A stretch of DNA of 64,000 bases from Burkholderia cepacia GG4. GTDB lineage: Bacteria > Pseudomonadota > Gammaproteobacteria > Burkholderiales > Burkholderiaceae. Position 1 is the first letter of the stretch; the number at the start of each line of letters is the position of its first letter. The notes beneath the pieces were generated by a model, which was not told the origin of the DNA, ran no database searches, and worked only from the letters and a program-made list of their open reading frames with translations. This document shows positions 9,078 through 17,874 of this stretch, in pieces. The stretch lies in NCBI RefSeq assembly GCF_000292915.1, contig NC_018514.1, positions 2,939,667-3,003,666 of the forward strand. The letters are read 5' to 3'. Both the position numbers and the translations under genes were made by a program.

Positions 9078-9096
9078 AACCTCCGCAATCTAATGA

Positions 9097-9158
9097 GCCC
9101 CCGGAACAAAGAGGCTGCGTCGCTTTGTAGGCGACGCAGCCTGGGATTGTTCGGGGGC
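9097..9158. repeat. Nested long inverted repeat between ceoR and llpE
   Basis: The inner arms AGGCTGCGTCGC (9112-9123) and GCGACGCAGCCT (9131-9142) pair perfectly around a 7-nt loop. The outer arms GCCCCCGGAACAA (9097-9109) and TTGTTCGGGGGC (9147-9158) pair with one bulge. The element sits between two divergent genes, where a terminator is not expected, and does not resemble a LysR box. Promoter-like sequence for llpE (TTGAAT at 9160, ATTATAGG near 9177) follows directly. Confidence 0.6.
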
Positions 9159-9247
9159 GTTGAATTGTGTTGCCGGATTATAGGCATTTATCCCAATGTC
9201 TGCCGGACCCAGAATTCGTTCCATCTCGAAATGGATGCTGCATCGTC

Positions 9248-10108
9248 ATGGACGCTTCTGAATTCAGCAAATTCCTGAAAGCCGCATTGCCCGCCGAAGC
9301 CAGAGCCGGCGCGGCGCTGACGGTCGCGGAGGTGGAAATCCCCGGCTACGCGCAGGACATCGCGCTGCGCCTGTATCGGCGCGCGGACAAGACCGGATTG
9401 CCGGTAGTGCTTTATTTCCACGGCGGCGGTTTCGTGCGCGGCACGCTCGACGACGCCGATTTCGCCGCGCGCTTTTTAGCAGAACGCTTACCAGCTCTCG
9501 TAGTGTCGGTCGATTATTCGCTCGCGCCGGCCTTTCCTTTTCCGGCCGCGCCGGAGGATGCGTATCGCGCGGCCGTGTGGGCCGCGACACGCGCCCGCGC
9601 GTTCGGCGGCAATCCGAAGAAGATCGGCGTCGCGGGGCACGACGCGGGCGGCCAGCTCGCGAACTGTCTCGCATTCATCGCGCGCGATCGCGGCGAAGTG
9701 TCGATCGCCGCGCAGGCGCTGTTCGGGCCGATGCTCGACCCGAGCATGACACGCATCGGCGACGCCGAACGCCTTTCATCCGATATCACCGCGCGCGAAT
9801 GCGCGGCCTGTTATCGCGCCTATTTGCCGGAGGCGGCGCAGCGCATGCACCCATACGCGGCCCCGCTCGAATCGGTGCGCCTCGCGGGGCTGCCGCCGAC
9901 GCTCGTCGTCACCGCGCAGAACGACGTGCTGCACGTCGAAGCGGAGAAATATGCGGGCTGCCTGATTTCGTCGGGCGTGCTCACGCAGGTGATCCGCTAC
10001 CCGGACGTCACGCACGCGGCGCTCGCGACGCACGAAGCCGCGCTCGAGGAAGCCGTGCGCTTCTTCCAGTGCCGCTTCCAGGCGCGTCAGTCGAACCGTT
10101 CCGAATAA
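9248..10108 (+). CDS. llpE: LlpE, lipase-like alpha/beta hydrolase of the ceo efflux operon
   Basis: A 286-residue protein of the hormone-sensitive-lipase type alpha/beta hydrolase family, first gene of the pump operon. The oxyanion motif HGGGF is present near residue 58, and a late Asp and His (NDVLHVEAE, DVTHAAL) are in place. The nucleophile motif, normally G-D-S-A-G-G, reads G-H-D-A-G-G, so the catalytic serine is replaced by Asp132 (codon 9641-9643). It may therefore not be an ordinary esterase. In other Burkholderia the gene is co-transcribed with the pump but not needed for drug export. The start at 9248 is chosen over 9167 because homology begins after it. Confidence 0.85.
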   Translation: MDASEFSKFLKAALPAEARAGAALTVAEVEIPGYAQDIALRLYRRADKTGLPVVLYFHGGGFVRGTLDDADFAARFLAERLPALVVSVDYSLAPAFPFPAAPEDAYRAAVWAATRARAFGGNPKKIGVAGHDAGGQLANCLAFIARDRGEVSIAAQALFGPMLDPSMTRIGDAERLSSDITARECAACYRAYLPEAAQRMHPYAAPLESVRLAGLPPTLVVTAQNDVLHVEAEKYAGCLISSGVLTQVIRYPDVTHAALATHEAALEEAVRFFQCRFQARQSNRSE

Positions 10109-10139
10109 CCAGACCAATCCACGCTTACCGGAGATCCAT

Positions 10140-11357
10140 ATGGCCATCCTACGCACCTCCCGTTCCCGAATCGCGACCGCGGCGATCGCGACGCTCGCCG
10201 TCGTCGGCCTCGGCACGTTCGGCGCGATGCGCGTGAACGCGAACGCGCCCGAGAAAGCGGCGGCACCGCTGCCCGAAGTCGACGTCGCGACCGTCGTGCC
10301 GCAGACCGTCACCGACTGGCAAGGCTATTCGGGCCGCCTCGAAGCGGTCGAGAAAGTCGACGTGCGCCCGCAGGTGTCGGGCACGATCGTCGCGGTGAAT
10401 TTCAAGGACGGCGCGCTCGTGAAGAAGGGCGACGTGCTGTTCGTGATCGATCCGCGCCCGTACCAGGCGGACGCCGACCGCGCGGCCGCGCAGCTCGCGG
10501 CCGCGCAGGCACGCAACGGCTACGCGCAGAGCGACTGGCAGCGCGCGCAGCGGCTGATCGGCGACAACGCGATCGCGAAGCGCGACTACGACGAGAAGCA
10601 GAACGCCGCGCGCGAAGCGAACGCGAACCTCAAGGCGGCCGACGCCGCGCTGGAAACGGCCCGCATCAACCTCGGCTATACGCGGATCACGGCACCGGTC
10701 TCGGGCCGCGTGTCGCGCGCGGAGATCACGGTCGGCAACGTCGTGTCGGCCGGGGCATCCGCCGCGCCGCTGACGACGCTGGTGTCGGTGTCGCCGATCT
10801 ACGCGTCGTTCGACGCGGACGAGCAGACCTACCTGCAATACATCAACGGCGCACGCGATGGCCGCAAGGTGCCGGTCGAACTCGGCCTCGCGAACGAAAC
10901 GGGCTACTCGCGCAGCGGCGTGATCGACTCGGTCGACAACCGGCTCGACACGTCGTCCGGCACGATCCGCGTGCGCGCACGCTTCGACAACGCGGACGGC
11001 ACGCTGGTCCCGGGCCTCTACGCGCGCGTGAAGGTGGGCGGCAGCGCACCGCACCAGGCACTGCTCGTCGACGATGCGGCGATCAACACCGACCAGGACA
11101 AGAAGTTCGTGTTCGTGGTCGACCAGCAGGGCCGCGTGTCGTATCGCGAAGTGCAGCAGGGCATGCAGCACGGCAACCGGCGCGTGATCGTGAGCGGCCT
11201 CGCCGCCGGCGATCGCGTGATCGTAAACGGCACGCAGCGCGTGCGGCCGGGCGAGCAGGTGAAGCCGCACGTGGTCCCGATGACGGGCGGCGATGCGCCG
11301 TCCGCGCCGCTCGCGGATAACGCGAAGCCGGCCGCACCGGCGAAGGCGGAATCGTAA
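10140..11357 (+). CDS. ceoA: RND efflux periplasmic adaptor CeoA
   Basis: A 405-residue membrane fusion protein. An N-terminal hydrophobic anchor (about residues 10-32) lacks a lipobox cysteine. Next come the lipoyl/barrel-sandwich halves (GRLEAVEKVDVRPQVSGTIV, and GYTRITAPVSGRVSRAEITV around a coiled-coil hairpin of about 100-170), a beta-barrel (about 205-290) and a membrane-proximal domain, with a Pro/Ala-rich tail. It links the inner-membrane pump CeoB to OpcM. The ATG at 10140 has GGAG ten bases upstream, and the gene starts 31 bp after llpE. CeoAB-OpcM exports chloramphenicol, trimethoprim, quinolones and salicylate in B. cenocepacia. Confidence 0.92.
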   Translation: MAILRTSRSRIATAAIATLAVVGLGTFGAMRVNANAPEKAAAPLPEVDVATVVPQTVTDWQGYSGRLEAVEKVDVRPQVSGTIVAVNFKDGALVKKGDVLFVIDPRPYQADADRAAAQLAAAQARNGYAQSDWQRAQRLIGDNAIAKRDYDEKQNAAREANANLKAADAALETARINLGYTRITAPVSGRVSRAEITVGNVVSAGASAAPLTTLVSVSPIYASFDADEQTYLQYINGARDGRKVPVELGLANETGYSRSGVIDSVDNRLDTSSGTIRVRARFDNADGTLVPGLYARVKVGGSAPHQALLVDDAAINTDQDKKFVFVVDQQGRVSYREVQQGMQHGNRRVIVSGLAAGDRVIVNGTQRVRPGEQVKPHVVPMTGGDAPSAPLADNAKPAAPAKAES

Positions 11358-11403
11358 GCGGCCCGCCGCTACGGTTTCCGCGTTCAACCAGACAGAGCCA
11401 CAC

Positions 11404-14400
11404 ATGAACATTTCCAAATTCTTTATCGACCGGCCGATCTTTGCAGGAGTCCTATCGGTGATCATCCTGCTCGGAGGGGTGATCGCGATGTTCCTGCTGC
11501 CGATTTCGGAATATCCGGAAGTCGTGCCGCCTTCCGTGATCGTGAAGGCGCAGTACCCGGGCGCGAACCCGAAAGTGATCGCCGAGACCGTCGCGTCGCC
11601 GCTTGAAGAGCAGATCAACGGGGTCGAGGACATGCTCTACATGCAGTCGCAGGCGAACAGCGACGGCAACATGACGATCACCGTCACGTTCAAGCTCGGC
11701 ACCGATCCGGACAAGGCCACCCAGCTCGTGCAGAACCGCGTGAACCAGGCGCTGCCGCGCTTGCCGGAAGACGTGCAGCGGCTCGGCATCACCACGGTGA
11801 AGAGCTCGCCGACGCTGACGATGGTGGTCCACCTGATCTCGCCGGACAACCGCTACGACATGACCTACCTGCGCAACTACGCGCTGATCAACGTGAAGGA
11901 TCGCCTGTCGCGGATCCAGGGCGTCGGTCAGGTGCAGCTGTGGGGTTCGGGCGACTATGCGATGCGCGTATGGCTCGATCCGCAGAAGGTCGCGCAGCGC
12001 GGGCTGTCCGCCGAGGACGTCGTACAGGCGATCCGCGAGCAGAACGTGCAGGTCGCGGCCGGCGTGATCGGCGCGTCGCCGTCGCTGCCCGGCACGCCGC
12101 TGCAGCTGTCGGTGAACGCGCGCGGCCGTCTGCAGACGGAAGACGAGTTCGGCGACATCGTCGTGAAGACGACGCCGGACGGCGGCGTCACGCGCCTGCG
12201 CGACATCGCGCGGATCCAGCTGGATGCGTCCGAGTACGGGCTGCGCTCGCTGCTCGACAACAAGCCGGCCGTCGCGATGGCGATCAACCAGTCGCCGGGC
12301 GCGAACTCGCTGCAGATCTCCGACGAAGTGCGCAAGACGATGGCCGAGCTGAAGCAGGACATGCCGGCGGGCGTCGACTACAAGATCGTCTATGACCCGA
12401 CGCAGTTCGTGCGTTCGTCGATCAAGGCCGTGGTGCACACGCTGCTCGAAGCGATTGCGCTGGTCGTGATCGTCGTGATCGTGTTCCTGCAGACCTGGCG
12501 TGCGTCGCTGATTCCGCTGATTGCGGTGCCGGTGTCGATCATCGGCACGTTCTCGCTGCTGCTCGCGTTCGGGTATTCGATCAATGCGTTGTCATTGTTC
12601 GGGATGGTGCTCGCGATCGGGATCGTGGTCGACGACGCGATCGTGGTCGTCGAGAACGTCGAGCGGAACATCGAAAGCGGGATGAACGCGCGGCAGGCGA
12701 CCTACAAGGCGATGCAGGAAGTGAGCGGGCCGATCATCGCGATCGCGCTGACGCTCGTCGCCGTGTTCGTGCCGCTCGCGTTCATGTCGGGCCTGACCGG
12801 CCAGTTCTACAAGCAGTTCGCGATGACGATCGCGATCTCGACGGTGATCTCGGCGTTCAACTCGCTGACGCTGTCGCCGGCGCTGTCCGCGATCCTGCTG
12901 AAGGGCCATGGCGACAAGGAAGACTGGCTCACGCGCGTGATGAACCGCGTGCTCGGCGGCTTCTTCCGCGGCTTCAACAAGGTGTTCCATCGCGGCGCGG
13001 AGAATTACGGCCGCGGCGTGCGCGGCGTGCTGTCGCGCAAGACGCTGATGCTCGGCGTGTACCTCGTGCTGGTAGGCGCGACCGTGCTCGTGTCGAGGAT
13101 CGTGCCGGGCGGCTTCGTGCCCGCGCAGGACAAGGAATACCTGATCGCGTTCGCGCAGCTGCCGAACGGCGCGTCGCTCGACCGCACCGAGAAGGTGATC
13201 CGCGACATGGGCTCGATCGCGCTGAAGCAGCCGGGCGTCGAGAGCGCGGTCGCGTTCCCGGGGCTGTCGGTGAACGGCTTCACCAACAGCTCGAGCGCGG
13301 GCATCGTGTTCGTCACGCTGAAGCCGTTCTCGGAACGGCACGGCAAGGCGTTGTCGGCCGGCGCGATCGCGGGTGCGCTGAATCAGCAGTACGCGAACAT
13401 GAAGGACTCGTTCGTCGCGGTGTTCCCGCCGCCGCCGGTGCTGGGTCTCGGTACGCTCGGCGGGTTCAAGATGCAGATCGAGGATCGCGGTGCGGTCGGC
13501 TATGCGCGGCTCGCGGATGCGACCAACGACTTCATCAAGCGCGCGCAGCAGGCGCCGGAACTCGGGCCGCTGTTCACGAGCTACCAGATCAACGTGCCGC
13601 AGCTCAACGTCGATCTCGATCGCGTGAAGGCGAAGCAGCTCGGCGTGCCGGTGACCGACGTGTTCAACACGATGCAGGTGTATCTCGGCTCGCTGTACGT
13701 GAACGACTTCAACCGCTTCGGGCGCGTGTACCAGGTGCGCGTGCAGGCCGATGCGCCGTTCCGTCAGCGCGCGGACGACATCCTGCAGCTGAAGACGCGC
13801 AACGACAAGGGCGAGATGGTGCCGCTGTCGTCGCTCGTCACGGTGACGCCGACGTTCGGCCCGGAAATGGTCGTGCGCTACAACGGCTACACGGCGGCCG
13901 ACATCAACGGCGGCCCGGCGCCGGGCTTCTCGTCGGGGCAGGCGCAAGCCGCGATCGAGCGCATTGCGCATGAAACGCTGCCGCGGGGCGTGCGGTTCGA
14001 ATGGACCGATCTCACGTACCAGCAGATCCTGGCAGGCGATTCGGCGATGTATGTGTTCCCGATCAGTGTGCTGCTCGTGTTCCTCGTGCTCGCCGCGCTG
14101 TATGAGAGCCTGACGCTGCCGCTCGCGGTGATCCTGATCGTGCCGATGAGCATTCTGTCGGCGCTGACGGGCGTATGGCTCACGCAGGGCGACAACAACA
14201 TCTTCACGCAGATCGGCCTGATGGTGCTGGTGGGGCTGTCCGCGAAGAACGCGATCCTGATCGTCGAATTCGCGCGTGAACTGGAGCATGACGGCAGGAC
14301 CCCGCTCGAGGCCGCGATCGAGGCGAGCCGGCTGCGGCTGCGCCCGATCCTGATGACGTCGATCGCGTTCATCATGGGCGTCGTGCCGCTCGTCACGTCG

Positions 14401-14604
14401 ACGGGTGCGGGCTCGGAGATGCGGCATGCGATGGGTATCGCGGTGTTCTTCGGGATGCTCGGCGTGACGCTGTTCGGGCTGATGCTGACGCCGGTGTTCT
14501 ATGTCGTGCTGCGCACGCTGGCGGGCGGCAAGATCCACGTCGCCGGCAAGGACTCGGCCGGCTACGGTGTGTCGCCGTCGGGCGCGCCGGCTACGGATGC
14601 TTGA
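11404..14604 (+). CDS. ceoB: RND efflux transporter CeoB
   Basis: A 1066-residue HAE1-type RND pump, proton-driven and trimeric in the inner membrane. It begins with the standard MNISKFFIDRPIFAGV. It has twelve membrane segments with the two large periplasmic loops in the usual places, the proton-relay pair Asp410-Asp411 in GIVVDDAIVVVENVERN, and the second-half motif GLSAKNAILIVEFAREL. It follows ceoA by 46 bp and its stop lies 10 bp before the opcM start, so the three are one operon. The frame extends upstream to 11293, but the ATG at 11404 matches the family N terminus. Confidence 0.95.
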   Translation: MNISKFFIDRPIFAGVLSVIILLGGVIAMFLLPISEYPEVVPPSVIVKAQYPGANPKVIAETVASPLEEQINGVEDMLYMQSQANSDGNMTITVTFKLGTDPDKATQLVQNRVNQALPRLPEDVQRLGITTVKSSPTLTMVVHLISPDNRYDMTYLRNYALINVKDRLSRIQGVGQVQLWGSGDYAMRVWLDPQKVAQRGLSAEDVVQAIREQNVQVAAGVIGASPSLPGTPLQLSVNARGRLQTEDEFGDIVVKTTPDGGVTRLRDIARIQLDASEYGLRSLLDNKPAVAMAINQSPGANSLQISDEVRKTMAELKQDMPAGVDYKIVYDPTQFVRSSIKAVVHTLLEAIALVVIVVIVFLQTWRASLIPLIAVPVSIIGTFSLLLAFGYSINALSLFGMVLAIGIVVDDAIVVVENVERNIESGMNARQATYKAMQEVSGPIIAIALTLVAVFVPLAFMSGLTGQFYKQFAMTIAISTVISAFNSLTLSPALSAILLKGHGDKEDWLTRVMNRVLGGFFRGFNKVFHRGAENYGRGVRGVLSRKTLMLGVYLVLVGATVLVSRIVPGGFVPAQDKEYLIAFAQLPNGASLDRTEKVIRDMGSIALKQPGVESAVAFPGLSVNGFTNSSSAGIVFVTLKPFSERHGKALSAGAIAGALNQQYANMKDSFVAVFPPPPVLGLGTLGGFKMQIEDRGAVGYARLADATNDFIKRAQQAPELGPLFTSYQINVPQLNVDLDRVKAKQLGVPVTDVFNTMQVYLGSLYVNDFNRFGRVYQVRVQADAPFRQRADDILQLKTRNDKGEMVPLSSLVTVTPTFGPEMVVRYNGYTAADINGGPAPGFSSGQAQAAIERIAHETLPRGVRFEWTDLTYQQILAGDSAMYVFPISVLLVFLVLAALYESLTLPLAVILIVPMSILSALTGVWLTQGDNNIFTQIGLMVLVGLSAKNAILIVEFARELEHDGRTPLEAAIEASRLRLRPILMTSIAFIMGVVPLVTSTGAGSEMRHAMGIAVFFGMLGVTLFGLMLTPVFYVVLRTLAGGKIHVAGKDSAGYGVSPSGAPATDA

Positions 14605-14614
14605 GGATAACAAG

Positions 14615-16156
14615 ATGGACAACATGCACAACTCGAATGGCCTGATGCGCTTCGCGAAGGTGGCGGCCGCGAGCACCCTGCTCGCGACGCTGCTCGCCGC
14701 GTGCGCGGTGGGGCCCGACTACAAGCGCCCGGATGTGTCGACGCCCGCGGCGTTCAAGGAAGCGCCGACGCTCGCGGCCGGCGAACAGGCCGGCACGTGG
14801 AAGACCGCCGAGCCGGCGGATGGCGAGCATCGCGGCGAATGGTGGAAGGTGTTCGGCGATCCGGTGCTCGACTCGCTCGAGTCGCAGGCGCTTGCCGCGA
14901 ACCAGAACCTGAAGGCCGCGGCCGCGCGTGTCGAGGAAGCGCGTGCGTCGACCCGCACCGCGCGTTCGCAGTGGTTCCCGCAGGTCGGCGCCGGGTTCGG
15001 GCCGACGCGCGAGGGGCTGTCGTCGGCGTCGCAGTTCCAGCCGCAGGGCACGGGCCCGACCAACGCGACGCTGTGGCGCGCGCAGGGCACGGTGTCCTAC
15101 GAGGCCGACCTGTTCGGCCGCGTGAGCCGCAACGTCGAGGCCTCGCGCGCCGACCAGGCGCAGAGCGAAGCGCTGTTCCGTTCGGTGCAGCTCGCGCTGC
15201 AGGCGGACGTCGCGCAGAACTACTTCGAACTGCGCCAGCTCGACTCCGACCAGGACCTGTACCGCCGCACGGTCGAACTGCGCGACCAGGCGCTGAAGCT
15301 CGTGCAGCGCCGTTTCAACGAAGGCGACATCAGCGAGCTCGACGTGTCGCGTGCGAAGAACGAACTGGCGTCCGCGCAGGCCGATGCGGTCGGCGTCGCG
15401 CGCCGGCGCGCGGCATCCGAGCATGCGCTGGCGATCCTGCTCGGCAAGGCGCCAGCGGACTTCGCGTTCAAGGAAACGCCGATCGTGCCGGTCGCGGTGA
15501 AGGTTCCGCCGGGCCTGCCGTCGGCGCTGCTCGAACGTCGTCCGGACGTGTCGGCGGCCGAGCGCGCGATGGCGGCCGCGAACGCGCGGATCGGCCTCGC
15601 GAAGTCGGCGTATTTCCCGAAGCTCGATATCACCGGCGCATTCGGCTACGAGGCGTCGACGCTCGGCAACCTGTTCATGTGGTCGAGCCGCACGTTCCTG
15701 CTCGGGCCGTTCGCCGGTACCGCGCTGACGCTGCCGCTGTTCGACGGCGGGCGGCGTGCGGCCGGCGTGCAGCAGGCCCGCGCGCAGTACGACGAGCAGG
15801 TCGCGAACTACCGGCAGCAGGTGCTCGTCGCGTTCCGCGAGGTCGAGGACAATCTCGCCGATCTGCGCCTGCTCGACGACCAGATTCGCGCGCAGGATGC
15901 GGCCGTCAACGCGTCGCGCCGTGCGGCGACGCTGTCGCGTACGCAGTATCAGGAAGGTGAGGTCGCCTATCTCGACGTGATCGACAGCGAACGGTCGGTG
16001 CTGCAGTCGCAACTGCAGGCGAACCAGCTGACCGGGGCGCAGGCCGTGTCGACCGTCAACCTGATCCGCGCGTTGGGCGGCGGGTGGGGCGCGGCGCCGG
16101 CCCCGGCCGCGCTCGGCGATGCGGCAACGGGCAAGGCGGAGGTGGCTGCACGCTGA
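14615..16156 (+). CDS. opcM: Outer-membrane efflux lipoprotein OpcM
   Basis: A 513-residue TolC/OprM-family channel. A signal peptide ends in a lipobox LLAAC (Cys30), followed by AVGPDYKRP, the standard start of mature NodT-type lipoproteins. Two outer-membrane-efflux repeats follow (about 85-280 and 300-490). The start at 14615 is chosen because GAGGA at 14603 is correctly spaced; an ATG at 14597 overlaps the ceoB stop region. OpcM forms the outer-membrane duct for CeoAB. A rho-independent terminator follows. Confidence 0.92.
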   Translation: MDNMHNSNGLMRFAKVAAASTLLATLLAACAVGPDYKRPDVSTPAAFKEAPTLAAGEQAGTWKTAEPADGEHRGEWWKVFGDPVLDSLESQALAANQNLKAAAARVEEARASTRTARSQWFPQVGAGFGPTREGLSSASQFQPQGTGPTNATLWRAQGTVSYEADLFGRVSRNVEASRADQAQSEALFRSVQLALQADVAQNYFELRQLDSDQDLYRRTVELRDQALKLVQRRFNEGDISELDVSRAKNELASAQADAVGVARRRAASEHALAILLGKAPADFAFKETPIVPVAVKVPPGLPSALLERRPDVSAAERAMAAANARIGLAKSAYFPKLDITGAFGYEASTLGNLFMWSSRTFLLGPFAGTALTLPLFDGGRRAAGVQQARAQYDEQVANYRQQVLVAFREVEDNLADLRLLDDQIRAQDAAVNASRRAATLSRTQYQEGEVAYLDVIDSERSVLQSQLQANQLTGAQAVSTVNLIRALGGGWGAAPAPAALGDAATGKAEVAAR

Positions 16157-16203
16157 GCGTGAACGGCGGGCGATGTGTCGCCCGTCGGCCGTGAATCGAA
16201 GCG

Positions 16204-16244
16204 CCCCGGCATGCAGGCTCCGGCCTGCGTGACCGGGGTTTTTT
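16204..16244 (+). terminator. Rho-independent terminator of the ceo operon
   Basis: CCCCGGCATGCAGG and CCTGCGTGACCGGGG pair imperfectly around CTCCGG and are followed by TTTTTT (16239-16244), 47 bp after the opcM stop. Confidence 0.85.
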
Positions 16245-16336
16245 CATCGTGCGTCGGGTTTGTATCGCAACTAACGGTCGAGTTCATCCGCCATCTTCAG
16301 ACGGGGCATGCGGCGCTGTCCCGCCGCCTGCCCCGC

Positions 16337-17227
16337 TCAGGCGGCGTGCCCTTCAGCACGCAGTGCCCGTGCCAGTTCGCTGGCCGCCTTGCCGAGCCCC
16401 GTGTGCTTCGGCCGGCGCAGGTACACGGGCAGCGGCAGCCCGTTGCGGATGTTCGCGAACACGAACGGCGCGAGCGCGCCGTCGGCGACATGCCGGCCGA
16501 TCACGGATTCGGGCAGGTTCGCCCAGCCGTGCCCGGCCTTCACGAGCGCGATCGCGGTCGCCAGGTCGGTCACCTTCCACGTGCGATTGCCGATCACGGG
16601 CCGCACGTCGGTGAGCGGCCGCTCCGGATCGGCGATCACGATCTGCCGGAAGCCCGACAGCCGTTCGATCGCCTCGGGCTGCGCGGCTTCTGCGATCGCC
16701 GGATGGTCCGGCGCGGCGACGGCAACGAGCGTCTCGGTCCACAGCGCGTGGATCTGTTCCTGCGGATGCAGGTCGAGCCCGCCGTACGCGACGCAAAGAT
16801 CGACGGCGCCGCGATGCAGCGCGTCGACGATCGCGTCCTGCGGCGCGGTGACGATGCTGATCGCGAGCGCCGGATACTTCACGGCAACGGCGCTCAGCGC
16901 GCGGGCGACGGGGGCGCCGTCCAGCTCGGCCGCGAGCCCGAGCCGCAGCGTGTCCTCGACGCCTTCCGACAGATGCTGCGCATGCGCGCGCAGCGCGTGC
17001 AGCCGGTCGGCGATCGAGCGGGCGTCGGGCAGCAGCGCGGCCAACGCGGCGGTCGGCGTCGGCTCGCGCGTGCCGCGATCGAACAGCACGAGGTCCAGTT
17101 CGGCCTCGAGGTTCGCGATCGCCATGCTGACCGCCGACGGCGTGCGGCCGAGCGCACGCGCCGCTGCCGAGAACGAGCCTTTGTCGATGACGGTCAGCAG
17201 CATGTCGATATGGTCGCTGGTCAGCAT
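16337..17227 (-). CDS. LysR-type regulator next to a PACE efflux gene
   Basis: A 296-residue LysR regulator: winged helix at about 3-62 (DHIDMLLTVIDKGSFSAAARAL, RTPSAVSMAIANLEAEL) and a substrate-binding domain at about 90-290. The frame runs far upstream, but the ATG at 17227 is preceded by AGGAGGC and begins the family N terminus. It is divergent from the PACE transporter, a pairing seen for aceI-type genes and their LysR activators, so it probably controls that gene in response to a biocide or polyamine. The effector is not predictable. Confidence 0.83.
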   Translation of the reverse strand: MLTSDHIDMLLTVIDKGSFSAAARALGRTPSAVSMAIANLEAELDLVLFDRGTREPTPTAALAALLPDARSIADRLHALRAHAQHLSEGVEDTLRLGLAAELDGAPVARALSAVAVKYPALAISIVTAPQDAIVDALHRGAVDLCVAYGGLDLHPQEQIHALWTETLVAVAAPDHPAIAEAAQPEAIERLSGFRQIVIADPERPLTDVRPVIGNRTWKVTDLATAIALVKAGHGWANLPESVIGRHVADGALAPFVFANIRNGLPLPVYLRRPKHTGLGKAASELARALRAEGHAA

Positions 17228-17326
17228 GCGCGGGCCTCCTGTCAGAAAAATTGAAAGGACCTGACTTTTGCGGGCGAAGTGCCCGCGGTAGTCTCGCCAC
17301 CTTGTTCGATATGAAGGTGGTGGGTC

Positions 17327-17767
17327 ATGCAGGGATGGAAGAGACGCATAGTCTACGTCGTGATGTTCGAGGCGCTCGGCATCCTCGTCGCATCGTCGGT
17401 GCTCGGCATGTTGAGCGGCGCGAGCGCGACGACGAGCGGCCTGCTCGGCGTGATGATCTCGACGACGGGCGTCGTCGTCAATTTTCTGTACAACCTCGGG
17501 TTCGAGGCGTGGGAACGGCGGCGTGCTGAAACCACGCGCACCGTCGCGCGGCGTGTCGTGCACGCGATCGGGTTCCAGGTCGCGCTGGTGACGTTCCTGA
17601 TTCCGCTGATCGCATGGTGGCTCGACGTGCCGCTGCTGCAGGCGTTCCTGTTCGACGCGGTGCTGATCGTGTTCTTCCCGATCTTCACGTTCGCGTACAA
17701 CTGGTCGTTCGACAGCGTGTTCGGGTTGCCGGATGCGGTCACGCGCCAGGCCGAACCGCTTGCGTAA
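17327..17767 (+). CDS. PACE-family multidrug/biocide efflux transporter
   Basis: A 146-residue protein with four membrane helices in two tandem bacterial transmembrane pair repeats (about 5-65 and 75-140). The first repeat reads MQGWKRRIVYVVMFE with Glu15, the membrane glutamate known to be needed for proton coupling in AceI of Acinetobacter. The second repeat holds the mirrored RRVVHAIGFQVALV. PACE proteins export chlorhexidine and other biocides, and short-chain diamines. The ATG at 17327 has AAGGTGG upstream. It is divergently transcribed from a LysR gene. Confidence 0.87.
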   Translation: MQGWKRRIVYVVMFEALGILVASSVLGMLSGASATTSGLLGVMISTTGVVVNFLYNLGFEAWERRRAETTRTVARRVVHAIGFQVALVTFLIPLIAWWLDVPLLQAFLFDAVLIVFFPIFTFAYNWSFDSVFGLPDAVTRQAEPLA

Positions 17768-17789
17768 CGCGATGGCCGGCAATGCGACG

Positions 17790-17823
17790 CGAAGCGATGC
17801 AGAGCAGGGCCCGCATCGCTTCG
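17790..17823. terminator. Bidirectional hairpin between PACE gene and hydrolase
   Basis: Perfect 11-bp arms CGAAGCGATGC (17790-17800) and GCATCGCTTCG (17813-17823) around a 12-nt loop, in the 107-bp gap between convergent genes. There is no clear U-run, so termination is inferred from position. Confidence 0.5.
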
Positions 17824-17874
17824 GAAAAGAGGGGGAGCGGGAAAGGCGGGCGGGACGAATGCCGCCCGCGGGCG

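Noticed and set aside
12592-14676. 694-residue minus-strand frame opposite ceoB
   Set aside because: His/Arg-rich shadow of ceoB; no family resemblance.
8070-16156. Possible recent horizontal transfer of the efflux cluster
   Set aside because: GC content and codon use look the same as the neighbours, there are no flanking repeats or integrases, and the order is conserved in the genus.
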